From NCBI RefSeq assembly GCF_022012395.1, contig NZ_JAKLTQ010000002.1:372001-436000 (forward strand): a stretch of 64,000 nt of DNA. The letters run 5' to 3'. The first letter of the stretch is position 1, and each line of letters begins with the position of its first letter. The notes beneath the pieces are model-generated. The model was not told the origin of the DNA, did not search any database, and saw nothing but the letters and a program-made list of their open reading frames with translations. Source of the stretch: Arthrobacter hankyongi. Lineage in GTDB: Bacteria; Actinomycetota; Actinomycetes; Actinomycetales; Micrococcaceae. Positions 24,808 to 33,607 of the stretch are shown here, piece by piece. The position numbers and the translations under genes were made by a program.

Positions 24808-26462
24808 TGGAGCAGACCGACATTCTCATCATCGGGGCGGGGCCGACCGGGCTCACACTGGCCAACCTGCTGGGCCAGAACGGTATCCGGACGATTCTCG
24901 TCGAGGCGAGGACGAAACTGATCGACTACCCGCGTGCCGTAGGCATCGATGACGAGTCCCTGCGGGCGATGCAGTCGATCGGCCTGGTCGAGGAAGTGCT
25001 CGAGCACACGGTGCCGGACCAGCAGATCCGCGTTGTCAACGGTGTGGGCAAGGTGATCGCCGAGATCAATCCAACCACCCGGGAGTTCGGATGGCCGCGC
25101 CGCAACGGGTTCGTGCAGCCCCTCGTGGACCAGATCCTGCTGGATGGTGCCCGCCGTTTCGATTGCGTCGATGTCCGGCTCGGTGTCGAAGCCATGGATT
25201 TGGTTCAGGATAACGACGGCGTGACCGTCACCGTTCGTTCCCAGCACCAGGACGCGTCAATCCGGGCCGCCTACGTGGTTGGTTGCGAGGGCGGCCGGTC
25301 GTTCACGAGGCAGAAGCTCGGGATCCCTTTCACCGGGCGGACCCGGCAGCAGCGCGGCCTTGTGATCGATGTCGCCAATGACCCGCTGGGTACGCCGCAT
25401 GCCGTCTTCGGCGGTGATCCGACCCGCGGTTATGCCACGCTGAGTCTGCCGCATGGCATCCGCCGTTGGGAGTTCATGCTTCTGGAGGGGGAGAGCGACG
25501 AACTCGCCAACAGCGACGAGTTCCTCCACCAGTTGCTCAAGGACCATGTCGCCGATCCTGCCTCGCTGGATGTGATCCGCCGCCGTGTCTACGCGCATCA
25601 CGCACGGATTGCGGAGCGGTTCCGTGTGGGGCGGGTCCTGCTGGCCGGAGACGCAGCACATGTCATGCCGGTTGTGGCAGGACAGGGATGGAATTCCTGC
25701 ATCCGGGATGCCCTGAACCTGGGCTGGAAGCTGCCGGCCGTGGTACGCGGCGTGGCAAGCGACCGGCTCCTCGACACCTATGCCGAAGAGCGGAGGGACC
25801 ACGTCAAGGCGATGGTGGAGCTCTCGGTCGGCATGGCCAAGGTGGTCACGAACCGCAGCAAGGTCACCTCGGCCGTGCGTGATGCTGCCGCGGCGGTCAT
25901 CGATCACCTGCCGAAGCTCAAGTCGTACGTCTCCGGACAGGGATTCAAACCGATGCCGAAGTACACTCGCGGCGTGGTTGTGCCAAGCCGGTGGCCGGAA
26001 TCGAAATCCGTACCCATCGAGGACGGCATCCAGCCGAGCGCGGGCACACTCTTCCCGCAGCCGCGCGTCCAGACGGTCGATAACGGCGACGTCCTGCTGG
26101 ACGACGCCACGGGCACCGGGTGGCGGATCTTCGTCTGGAACAACGATCCGGTGAACTTCCTCTCCGCTCAGGTGCGTGCACAGCTGGATTCCCTGGACGC
26201 AACGCTGGTCCAGCTGGTGCCCTCGGCCCAATTGCGCTGGGCCGCGGACAATGCGTCATCCGGTGTCCGCGCCATCGGGGACCGGTCCGGTGCGCTGAAG
26301 TCCTGGTTCCATGCCCGTCCCGTTTCAGCCGTCGTCGTCCGTCCGGACCATGTCATTGCCGCCGAGTGCCTGGTCCAGGACCTCGACCGCAAAGTCCGGG
26401 AAGTGTTTGCCAGCGCCTACCTGCTGCCGGCGGCCGCCGGTGCCGCCCTGGCTGCACAGTGA
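24804..26462 (+). CDS. mhpA: FAD-dependent 3-(3-hydroxyphenyl)propionate hydroxylase-like (MhpA)
   Basis: 552 residues, group A aromatic hydroxylase. The Rossmann motif IIGAGPTGLTLANLLG is at residues 8-23. RAVGIDDESLRAMQSIG is at about 46 and the second FAD motif GDAAHVMPVVAGQGWN..DALNLGWKL is near 281. The C-terminal domain is thioredoxin-like. DDESLRAMQSIGL is typical of MhpA-type enzymes. It would ortho-hydroxylate a meta-substituted phenol to give the catechol cleaved by MhpB. The ATG overlaps the aldolase stop. A more distant paralogue is at 42718. Confidence 0.9.
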   Translation: MMEQTDILIIGAGPTGLTLANLLGQNGIRTILVEARTKLIDYPRAVGIDDESLRAMQSIGLVEEVLEHTVPDQQIRVVNGVGKVIAEINPTTREFGWPRRNGFVQPLVDQILLDGARRFDCVDVRLGVEAMDLVQDNDGVTVTVRSQHQDASIRAAYVVGCEGGRSFTRQKLGIPFTGRTRQQRGLVIDVANDPLGTPHAVFGGDPTRGYATLSLPHGIRRWEFMLLEGESDELANSDEFLHQLLKDHVADPASLDVIRRRVYAHHARIAERFRVGRVLLAGDAAHVMPVVAGQGWNSCIRDALNLGWKLPAVVRGVASDRLLDTYAEERRDHVKAMVELSVGMAKVVTNRSKVTSAVRDAAAAVIDHLPKLKSYVSGQGFKPMPKYTRGVVVPSRWPESKSVPIEDGIQPSAGTLFPQPRVQTVDNGDVLLDDATGTGWRIFVWNNDPVNFLSAQVRAQLDSLDATLVQLVPSAQLRWAADNASSGVRAIGDRSGALKSWFHARPVSAVVVRPDHVIAAECLVQDLDRKVREVFASAYLLPAAAGAALAAQ

Positions 26463-26485
26463 AGACCAAATAGCTCATTTTCATC

Positions 26486-26499
26486 TTACGAATGCGTAA
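26486..26499 (+). promoter_or_regulatory. Inverted repeat in the mhpA - transporter gap
   Basis: TTACG-AATG-CGTAA lies in the only gap above 100 bases in the 21011-32074 string, about 85 bases before the ABC substrate-binding gene. It may be an internal promoter/operator. Confidence 0.4.
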
Positions 26500-26582
26500 T
26501 GCGGGGTGCAGTGATGCCACCGGCCCCTGCTCTTCTCCGTGCGCTCCTTACGCTTCGTTCACTCAAGGAAGAGAGAACACCC

Positions 26583-27584
26583 ATGAAAACCAAGACCACC
26601 CACCTGCTGTCCGCAGGCGCACTCGTCGCTGCCTTGATGCTGTCCGGCTGCGCCTCCGGCTCGATCTCGGGAGGGAAAGCCGAGGCAGCGCCGAGCGGCG
26701 GTTCGACCAACTCGGACCTCCGCGACGTCACGATCGGACTGTTCCCCTCGTCGGCTGTGGGCGCGATCCAGCTCGGAATCAACAAGGGCTACTTCAAGGA
26801 GGAAGGCATCAACCTCAAGATGCTCCTCGGGCAGGGCAGCGCCGCCCAGCTGCCGGCGCTGAGTTCCGGCAACCTCGAATTCATGCTGGCCAGCCCGACG
26901 ACGCCGCTCGTGGCGGCTGCCCAAGGGCTCGACGTCAAGATTGTGTCAGGGTACGCCCGCAACCGCCCGGACATGGTGGAGGACTCCGTGGCCGTCCTGG
27001 TCGGCCCCGGCTCGGACATCCACCGTGCCAAAGACCTGGAGGGCAAGACCGTTTCGATTAACGCGCTGGGCAGCATCGGCGAGATCGGTATCCGGGAGGC
27101 CGTGGCGCGCGACGGCGGCGATCCCGACAAGGTGACCTTCGTGCAACTCGGTTTCAACGAGGTCGCGGCCCAGCTGGAGAGCGGCGCGATCGACGCCGGC
27201 ATGGCCGGCCCGCCGTTCATGCAGCAGATTGTCGCAGACGGGGGTGCCGTCGTCAGCGACTTCATCCAGAAAACCGGGCTCGGCGGTGCCGAGCTGGTTA
27301 TCGCTTCCAGCGGTTCCTTGACCAAGAGCGACCCGGAGTTGGTGGAGAATTTTGTCGACGGGCTCGACAAGACCCTCAGCTATGCCGAAAAGCATCAGGA
27401 CGAGGTGCGTGATCTGCTGCCGGCGGTTCTTGGCACCTCGCCCGAGGCCGCGGCCAAGACGGACTTCATCGAGTGGAACGCCAAGCTCGACGTCGGCGCC
27501 CTCAACCAGTTTGCGGACCTCATGGTCAAGCACGGTGTCCTTGAGACCCGCCCCAACGTCAATAACACGGTCTGGGCCAAGTAG
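26583..27584 (+). CDS. ABC transporter substrate-binding lipoprotein, NitT/TauT/SsuA type
   Basis: 333 residues. The signal peptide ends in lipobox LSGC (Cys 24), giving a lipid-anchored extracytoplasmic protein. The mature part is a periplasmic-binding-protein type II fold: VTIGLFPSSAVGAIQLGINKGYFKEEGI, LASPTTPLVAAAQGLDVKIVSGY, VSINALGSIGEIGIREAV and ESGAIDAGMAGPPFM. The family imports nitrate, taurine, sulfonates, thiamine precursors and, in some actinobacteria, aromatic acids. Its place in an aromatic operon points to an aromatic acid; this is inference. AAGGAAGAG precedes the ATG at 26583. Confidence 0.88.
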   Translation: MKTKTTHLLSAGALVAALMLSGCASGSISGGKAEAAPSGGSTNSDLRDVTIGLFPSSAVGAIQLGINKGYFKEEGINLKMLLGQGSAAQLPALSSGNLEFMLASPTTPLVAAAQGLDVKIVSGYARNRPDMVEDSVAVLVGPGSDIHRAKDLEGKTVSINALGSIGEIGIREAVARDGGDPDKVTFVQLGFNEVAAQLESGAIDAGMAGPPFMQQIVADGGAVVSDFIQKTGLGGAELVIASSGSLTKSDPELVENFVDGLDKTLSYAEKHQDEVRDLLPAVLGTSPEAAAKTDFIEWNAKLDVGALNQFADLMVKHGVLETRPNVNNTVWAK

Positions 27585-27671
27585 CGGTGTCGGAGTGCGG
27601 CGTTTGCCGAGCGGGCGCCGCACTCCACAGTTCCGGCCCAACCGTGAGACTTGAAAGGGGGACTGGTCAAG

Positions 27672-28499
27672 ATGGCCAACCCAGCAATATCAGCGTCACC
27701 AGCCGCCCGACGGTACAGCTTGTGGCTCAAGACGGGACCGGCTGCGCTCGGGACCTTGGGATTCCTCGGATTCCTCGGCCTCTGGCAGATGGTGTCGACG
27801 TTCGGGATCGTCGATCCCCGGCACATGCCGCCGCCGGCTGCGGTTTTCGAGCGGTTCGCCGCCAACTTCGCCTACACCGACTTCTGGGTGGCGACGGGCC
27901 ACACTCTGCGAGCCTGGCTCCTCGGGGTGCTGATTTCGACGGCGGCAGGGCTGGTCGTGGGCGTCATCATCGGATCGAGCCGGGTCCTGGTCCGTGCCAC
28001 ACATTCGACCATCGAGTTCCTGCGGCCGATTCCAGCCGTGGCGCTGATTCCCATTGCCGCCTTGCTTTTCGGCCCGCGCATCGGATCCGAGCTCATGATC
28101 ATCATCTATGCGTGCTTTTGGATCATCCTCATCCAGGTGCTCTACGGCATTGCCGACCTGGATAAGGTCGCCCTCGACACGGCGCGGACCCTGCGGATGG
28201 ATTTTCCCCAGCGCGTCCGGTACGTCATCTTCCCGACGCTGCTGCCGTTCCTCATGACCGGCCTGCGGCTGGCGGCGACGGTCGCCCTTATTCTCGCCAT
28301 CAGCGTTGAGCTGATCGTGGGCACCCCCGGGCTTGGCCAGGAGGTCGCGTTCGCGCAGATCAACGGCTCGGCTCCGGCGATCTACGCACTCATCATCACC
28401 AGCGGCCTGCTCGGCATCGCGATCAACAGCCTCATGCGGTTTGTGGAGCGCAAGACCTTGTTCTGGCACGAATCGGTACGCGGAGGGAAAGCAGCGTGA
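27672..28499 (+). CDS. ABC transporter permease (NitT/TauT/SsuC type)
   Basis: 275 residues, six or so helices. The family signature FLRPIPAVALIPIAALLFGPRIGSELMIIIYACFW is followed by the cytoplasmic EAA-type loop LDTARTLRMDFPQRVRYVIFPTLLPFLMTGLR. GAAAGGGGG precedes the ATG at 27672. The stop overlaps the GTG of the second permease, which suggests a heterodimeric channel. Confidence 0.88.
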   Translation: MANPAISASPAARRYSLWLKTGPAALGTLGFLGFLGLWQMVSTFGIVDPRHMPPPAAVFERFAANFAYTDFWVATGHTLRAWLLGVLISTAAGLVVGVIIGSSRVLVRATHSTIEFLRPIPAVALIPIAALLFGPRIGSELMIIIYACFWIILIQVLYGIADLDKVALDTARTLRMDFPQRVRYVIFPTLLPFLMTGLRLAATVALILAISVELIVGTPGLGQEVAFAQINGSAPAIYALIITSGLLGIAINSLMRFVERKTLFWHESVRGGKAA

Positions 28500-29266
28500 C
28501 CCTACTGAAGAAAACCGGGTACTTCCTGGGAATCCCGCTGCTCCTGCTGGCTGCGTGGACCGTCTATACATCAACCGCGACGAACTTCTTCATACCGGAG
28601 CCTGCGAAGCTGATGGACCGGTTCTTCAAGATCTGGTTTTCCGAACGCTTCGTCTCCGACGTGCTGCCAAGCCTCAGCCGCCTCCTGGCGGGCCTCGGGT
28701 TGTCCATCGTGATCGGCATCGCCGTCGGGGCGGTCATCGGTTACGTGCGGTGGATCCGGTGGCTGTTCGAGCCGCTCTTCGAGTTCATCAGGGCGATCCC
28801 GTCGACGATCCTCATCCCGGTGCTGCTGCTGCTGATCGGTATCAACGACTCGATGAAGATCACGCTGATCGTCTTCAGCTGCGTCTGGCCGATCCTGCTC
28901 AACACGGTCGCCGGGGTGACTTCCATCGACGAAGTCCTGCAGAACACAGCCAAGGTGATCGGGCTGACCAAGTTCGACCGGATGCGCTATCTTGTGCTCC
29001 CGGCAGCCTCACCCCAGATCATGGCCGGTATCCGGCAAAGCCTGGCCGTCGCGCTCATCCTGATGGTGGTGTCCGAGATGTTCGCGTCCACCGACGGCAT
29101 CGGCCACTGGACCATCAACTTCCAGAACCGGGTGGCCATTGCGGAGATGTGGAGCGGCATCCTGCTGCTCGGAATCATCGGCGTGACTTTGTCAGTGGTC
29201 TTCCAGTGGTTTCAGAAGCGGATTCTCGCTTGGTACGAAGGATTGAAGGAGAAGGAAAATGACTAG
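28496..29266 (+). CDS. ABC transporter permease (NitT/TauT/SsuC type), second subunit
   Basis: 256 residues with the same layout as the preceding permease: FEFIRAIPSTILIPVLLLLIG and the EAA loop QNTAKVIGLTKFDRMRYLVLPAASPQIMAGIRQSL. It starts at GTG 28496, which overlaps the previous stop (GTGA), with GGAGGG upstream. It overlaps the ATPase gene by 8 bases. Confidence 0.88.
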   Translation: MTLLKKTGYFLGIPLLLLAAWTVYTSTATNFFIPEPAKLMDRFFKIWFSERFVSDVLPSLSRLLAGLGLSIVIGIAVGAVIGYVRWIRWLFEPLFEFIRAIPSTILIPVLLLLIGINDSMKITLIVFSCVWPILLNTVAGVTSIDEVLQNTAKVIGLTKFDRMRYLVLPAASPQIMAGIRQSLAVALILMVVSEMFASTDGIGHWTINFQNRVAIAEMWSGILLLGIIGVTLSVVFQWFQKRILAWYEGLKEKEND

Positions 29267-30098
29267 GGCTCAGAAGCCGGTACGGCTCAAGGTCGACCAG
29301 GTGCAGAAGATCTACCAGACAGGAGCCGGCACCGAATTCGAGGCGGTCAGGTCCCTGACGTTCGATCTGCACGACGGCGAATTCGCCTGCCTCGTCGGCC
29401 CCTCGGGAAGCGGAAAGACCACGCTGCTGAAGTGCATCGCCGGTCTCATGCGCACCACCTCAGGCGAGGTCGTGCTGGACGGGCAGAGCGTCAACGGTCC
29501 GGCCAAGGGGATGGCGGTTGTCTTCCAGGAGTACGGGCGCAGCCTGTTTCCCTGGATGACGGTCGAGGCCAACGTGGACCTGCCGCTGAAGACCAGTGGG
29601 GTCCCCAAAATGGAGCGGGCCGAGCGCGTCCGCGATGCCCTGGAATCCGTGGGGCTGGACAAGGCCGGGGCGAAGTATCCCTGGCAGCTTTCCGGGGGCA
29701 TGCAACAGCGCGTGGCCATCGCCCGGGCGGTGGCTTCGCAGCCGAGCGTGCTGCTCATGGACGAGCCGTTCGCGGCCGTCGACGCCCAAACGCGCGCCGA
29801 CCTCGAGGACCTGGTGCGCAGGATCTGGCGGAAGCACAACATGACCATCCTGTTTGTCACCCACGACATCGACGAGTCCGTCTACCTGGCCGAACGCGTG
29901 CTCGTACTTTCCAGTTCGCCGACGGTCATCCAGAACGACATCGAGATCGATCTGCCGCAGGAGCGCGACCAGCTCGTCACACGGTCCGCGGCCCGCTTCG
30001 CCGAACTGCGGGCCGAGGTCTATGAGCGGGTGCAGTTCGCCAAGACCAATATCCACGCCGTGGTTGAGCCGGCCCGATTCACGGAGGCCCACGCATGA
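29259..30098 (+). CDS. ABC transporter ATP-binding protein (NitT/TauT/SsuB type)
   Basis: 279 residues with Walker A GPSGSGKTT near residue 46, Q-loop VFQEYGRSLFPWMTV, signature LSGGMQQR near 144, Walker B VLLMDEPF near 164 and H-loop THD near 200. The Q-loop Gln-Glu-Tyr and Phe-Pro-Trp are typical of the SsuB/TauB group. It drives import with the two permeases and the lipoprotein at 26583. AAGGAG precedes the ATG. The stop overlaps the start of the BVMO gene in ATGA, tying uptake to the oxidation step. Confidence 0.92.
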   Translation: MTRAQKPVRLKVDQVQKIYQTGAGTEFEAVRSLTFDLHDGEFACLVGPSGSGKTTLLKCIAGLMRTTSGEVVLDGQSVNGPAKGMAVVFQEYGRSLFPWMTVEANVDLPLKTSGVPKMERAERVRDALESVGLDKAGAKYPWQLSGGMQQRVAIARAVASQPSVLLMDEPFAAVDAQTRADLEDLVRRIWRKHNMTILFVTHDIDESVYLAERVLVLSSSPTVIQNDIEIDLPQERDQLVTRSAARFAELRAEVYERVQFAKTNIHAVVEPARFTEAHA

Positions 30099-32074
30099 GC
30101 ACCACCGGTGTCGACGTACTGCGGGTCCCCCAGGACGATCTGTTCTGGCAGGACAACTATGAGCCGGTCACCGAGACCGACGCCGAGCTGTTGCGGATCG
30201 TCGAGGGGGCGGACCTTCCTGCGCTCCTCGCCGCCCTCGCTGCGGCCACCGGCGACACCAGCGCCCTGTCCCCGGAGCTGCGGCCGCCGCTGACGCCCGT
30301 GGACACGGTCAACCACCCGCACGGCGGCATGAGCGAAGACCAGCAGGATCGTGGCAGGCAGCTGGCGTTGGCGGGTTTGCGCCGACTGCGCGATGAACGG
30401 ATCACCAGCGTCGACACCCTGCCCGGCGCCGTCGTCACTTCCATCCTGGAGTACCTCGCCAACGGCCACCGCGACTGGATCGGCATGCTCAAGCACGAGC
30501 TCGATCTGGCACCGGACAAAGGCGGCGCTCCCGGGTGGCAATATGACGACGTCGCCCCGGACAGGCCCTTCTCCGTCCTGATCGTCGGCTCGGGGGTGGC
30601 CGGGATCGCCGCCGCCTACCGGTTCGCCCAGGCGGGCGTCCCGTTCACGATCATCGAGGCCGGCGAGTGCCTGGGCGGCACCTGGCAGAAGAACCGCTAC
30701 CCGGGGGTGCGCCTCGATACGCCGACCTTCGGCTACTCCTACTCATTCGCGCAGCGCCCGGACTGGCCGCACCAATTTGCCGAAGGACACGAGATCCGCG
30801 AGTACTTGGAGACGGTCGCCCGCAAGGCCGGCCTCAGCGAGCGGATCGAGTTCGGCAGCCGTCTGGTCCGCGCCGAGTGGGACGAGGCCGCCGGCATGTG
30901 GGTAGCAACCACCCGCACCCGGGACGGCGCCGAGCGGACCCGGCGGTTCAACGCCGTCGTCAGCGCCACCGGCCAACTCGATATCCCCAACATCCCGGAT
31001 TTCCCGGGCCGGGACTCGTTCACCGGCGTAGCGATGCATTCGCAAAACTGGGATGAGTCCGTCGACTGGCGGGGAAAGCGGGTGGCTGTCATCGGCACCG
31101 GCGCCAGCGCCTACCAGATCGTCCCGGCCATCGTCGACGATGTCGAAAGCATGGTGGTCTTCCAGCGGAGCGCGCCCTGGATGCTCCCGGCACCGGCCTA
31201 TCACGAGGGGATGACCGATACGTTCGCCTGGCTCGTGCGCAAGGTGCCGCACTACGCCCAATGGTTCCGGCTCTGGGTGACTCTCCTGGGGATCCCCGGG
31301 CGCTTCCACACCGTCCGCGCGGAGGAAGACTGGCCGGCGGCGCCGCTGAGCGTGTCGCAGAAGAACCAGGAGGTCCGCGACGAGCTGGTCTACCGCCTCG
31401 CCGAGCAGTTCGCAGGGCACCCGGAGCTGCTCAGGCACGCGGTCCCCGGCTACCCGCCGGGCGCCAAGCGGATGCTGCGGGACAACGGGGTCTGGGCCAG
31501 AGCACTCACGGCGGAACAAACGCAGCTCGAAACCTCCCCGATCCGGGAGTTCACCCCGGGTGGCATCGTGACCGAGGACGGAACTGAACACAACGTCGAC
31601 ATCGTCATTTATGCCACCGGGTTCCGGCCCTCGGAGTACCTCGAGGGCATCACGATCGTCGGCCGCGAGGGACGGGAGATCCACGACTTTTGGCAAGGGG
31701 ACGCGCGCGCCTATAACGGCGTCACCGTCCCGGGGTTTCCGAACTTCTTCATGGTCTACGGGCCCAACGTTGGCGGCGTGGTCGCGGGGAGTCTTCACTT
31801 CATGCTGGAGCGGGCCAGCGAATACTCGCTCAAGGCGGTCCGCGAGGTCCTTGAGCGCCGGGTGACAGCGCTGGACGTCAAACCGGCCGCATTGGACCGG
31901 TTCGTGGAATGGGTCGACCAGGAGAACCGGAGGATGGCCTGGGGGCAGCCGTATGTGCGTACCTGGTACCAGAACGGCTGCGGCCGTGTCTCGCAGATCT
32001 GGCCGTTCACCAACGTCGAGTACTGGAACGTCACCGAGTCAGTAAGGCCGGAGGACTATGACTTCCTCCCCTGA
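30095..32074 (+). CDS. Baeyer-Villiger monooxygenase, 4-hydroxyacetophenone monooxygenase (HAPMO) type
   Basis: 659 residues. An N-terminal extension of about 145 residues (DLFWQDNYEPVTETDAE..., HGGMSEDQ) is the feature that separates HAPMO-type enzymes from cyclohexanone monooxygenases. Next come the FAD motif VGSGVAGIAAAYR near 163, GGTWQKNRYPGVRLDTP near 192, the Baeyer-Villiger fingerprint FTGVAMHSQNWD near 308 and the NADPH motif IGTGASAYQ near 332. It would insert oxygen next to a ketone to give an ester. The gene closes the overlapping string of transporter genes. A paralogue with the same domain order is at 34477. Confidence 0.9.
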   Translation: MSTTGVDVLRVPQDDLFWQDNYEPVTETDAELLRIVEGADLPALLAALAAATGDTSALSPELRPPLTPVDTVNHPHGGMSEDQQDRGRQLALAGLRRLRDERITSVDTLPGAVVTSILEYLANGHRDWIGMLKHELDLAPDKGGAPGWQYDDVAPDRPFSVLIVGSGVAGIAAAYRFAQAGVPFTIIEAGECLGGTWQKNRYPGVRLDTPTFGYSYSFAQRPDWPHQFAEGHEIREYLETVARKAGLSERIEFGSRLVRAEWDEAAGMWVATTRTRDGAERTRRFNAVVSATGQLDIPNIPDFPGRDSFTGVAMHSQNWDESVDWRGKRVAVIGTGASAYQIVPAIVDDVESMVVFQRSAPWMLPAPAYHEGMTDTFAWLVRKVPHYAQWFRLWVTLLGIPGRFHTVRAEEDWPAAPLSVSQKNQEVRDELVYRLAEQFAGHPELLRHAVPGYPPGAKRMLRDNGVWARALTAEQTQLETSPIREFTPGGIVTEDGTEHNVDIVIYATGFRPSEYLEGITIVGREGREIHDFWQGDARAYNGVTVPGFPNFFMVYGPNVGGVVAGSLHFMLERASEYSLKAVREVLERRVTALDVKPAALDRFVEWVDQENRRMAWGQPYVRTWYQNGCGRVSQIWPFTNVEYWNVTESVRPEDYDFLP

Positions 32075-32177
32075 GCGGCATTTGGTGGCCGGCGGCTGTC
32101 CCTGCACAGATTCACCATCAGTGGGTGGCGTATCGTCGGCGTATACGGACGTTAGCGATATGAAGGAAAAACCACCC

Positions 32178-32819
32178 GTGACGAAGAGAAGCCGTGTTCA
32201 TCAAAGCACTCCGGAGAATGAGCGTGCCATCCTGGAGGCCGCGTTGACGCTCGCTGTCACGGCGGGCTACGAGGGCACCACGATGGCAGAGGTGGCGCGC
32301 CTGTCCGGGCTGCCTACTGGCTCCGTCTACTGGCATTTCAACAACAAGGAACAGCTCTTCGCCGAACTTATCGAGTACTGCTTCGGGAAGTGGAAAGAGG
32401 ACCACACCGGTCCCACGAACCGGGACCTGCTCCGCCGGAGCATCGCGGGCTCTGCGGGCGGATCAACCGATCCGGAGAATAAGGCGGAGGCGTTCTGGAT
32501 CCTGGCGCTGCTCTTCGCGCTGGAGAAGCGCCTGGCCGACAACGCGGCCCGCAAGAAGTACCTGGATGTCCGCAGGCAGATGTTCGAGCTCATGGTCCAG
32601 CGTGTCGAACCCCAGATCCCCGGCTCCGTCCTGGCAGCCGACCCGGATTTCGGGCGGAAGATGGTGGTCCTCGGGCGCGCCTTGACCGACGGTTTCTATA
32701 TCGCCGCGTCCGCCGGTGACGACATCGACTTCATGGAATTCGCAGACCTGTCCGCGTCTGCGGTGGAGGCACTCATCGCGCGCCGGGCAGCGATGGCCGA
32801 GGGGGAGGTGGAGAAATGA
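32178..32819 (+). CDS. TetR-family transcriptional regulator
   Basis: 213 residues. The N-terminal HTH is at about 14-60 (AILEAALTLAVTAGYEGTTMAEVARLSGLPTGSVYWHFNNKEQLFAELI). The C-terminal helical ligand-binding domain has no family I can name. The start is GTG 32178 with AAGGAA 9 bases upstream; ATG 32160 in frame has no such site. A small palindrome CGTATACG (32140-32147) lies in the 103-base gap before it and may be its own operator. It is the nearest regulator to the operon that begins at 21011. Confidence 0.85.
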   Translation: MTKRSRVHQSTPENERAILEAALTLAVTAGYEGTTMAEVARLSGLPTGSVYWHFNNKEQLFAELIEYCFGKWKEDHTGPTNRDLLRRSIAGSAGGSTDPENKAEAFWILALLFALEKRLADNAARKKYLDVRRQMFELMVQRVEPQIPGSVLAADPDFGRKMVVLGRALTDGFYIAASAGDDIDFMEFADLSASAVEALIARRAAMAEGEVEK

Positions 32820-33529
32820 CGGGAAGGCAAAAGGTGGCCGTGGTCATTGCGGGCGGCTCAGGCATCGGTGCCGCGGTCGTGCGGGAACTGGCTGCGGACG
32901 GTTACCGGCTCGCGGCGCTCTCGCCCTCCGGCAGTGCCCGGGCGCTCGCTCAGGAGTACGGCGGCGTGGGCCTGGATGGCTCGAACCGTTCGGCCAAGGA
33001 CCTGCAGGCGATTGTCGATCTGGCACTGTCCGAATTCGGCCGCGTCGATACGGTCGTCAACGGTTCCGGGCACGCGGCCTCCGGCCCGGTGCTTGAGTTG
33101 GCGGATGCGGATTGGGAAGACGGCATGAATGCCTACCTGATGAACGTGGTCCGCATGTCCCGGATTATCACGCCGCACTTTGAGGCTGCGGGAGGCGGGT
33201 CGATCATCAATATTTCGACGAGTTCGCCGTTCGAACCGAATCCGCGCTACCCGGTGTCCGCGACTTTCCGTGCGGCGCTGGCCTCGTTCACCAAACTGTA
33301 TGCGGACGAGTACGGGCCGGTGGGGATCCGCATGAACAACGTGCTGCCGGGGTTCACCAAGGAGGATCCCAGCACGGTACCGCTCGAGTGGACGCAGCGG
33401 ATTCCGCTGCGTCGGGCGGCGAGTGCCGACGAAATTGCCAAGGTCGTACGGTTTCTCGCCAGCGACGAGTCGAGTTACATCACGGGCCAGAACATCCGCG
33501 TCGACGGCGGCGTGACGCGGGCCGTCTGA
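32816..33529 (+). CDS. Short-chain dehydrogenase/reductase family protein, atypical active site
   Basis: 237 residues with the NAD(P) motif VIAGGSGIGAAVV, NGSG in place of the usual NNAG, and a C-terminal YITGQNIRVDGGVTR typical of SDRs. At the active site the expected YxxxK is replaced by YPVSA, so the catalytic Lys is absent; the Ser (ISTSS) and Tyr are present. Such variants occur in the family but may have altered activity. It overlaps the TetR stop by 4 bases, so it belongs to the same transcript. Confidence 0.85.
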   Translation: MTGRQKVAVVIAGGSGIGAAVVRELAADGYRLAALSPSGSARALAQEYGGVGLDGSNRSAKDLQAIVDLALSEFGRVDTVVNGSGHAASGPVLELADADWEDGMNAYLMNVVRMSRIITPHFEAAGGGSIINISTSSPFEPNPRYPVSATFRAALASFTKLYADEYGPVGIRMNNVLPGFTKEDPSTVPLEWTQRIPLRRAASADEIAKVVRFLASDESSYITGQNIRVDGGVTRAV

Positions 33530-33607
33530 GGTGGGCGAACCGGTGCCTCCAACGGGTGCCGGGCCGGAGTGCCGCACCGTGCGGACCCGCGGGGCAGGCC
33601 CCTTGGC

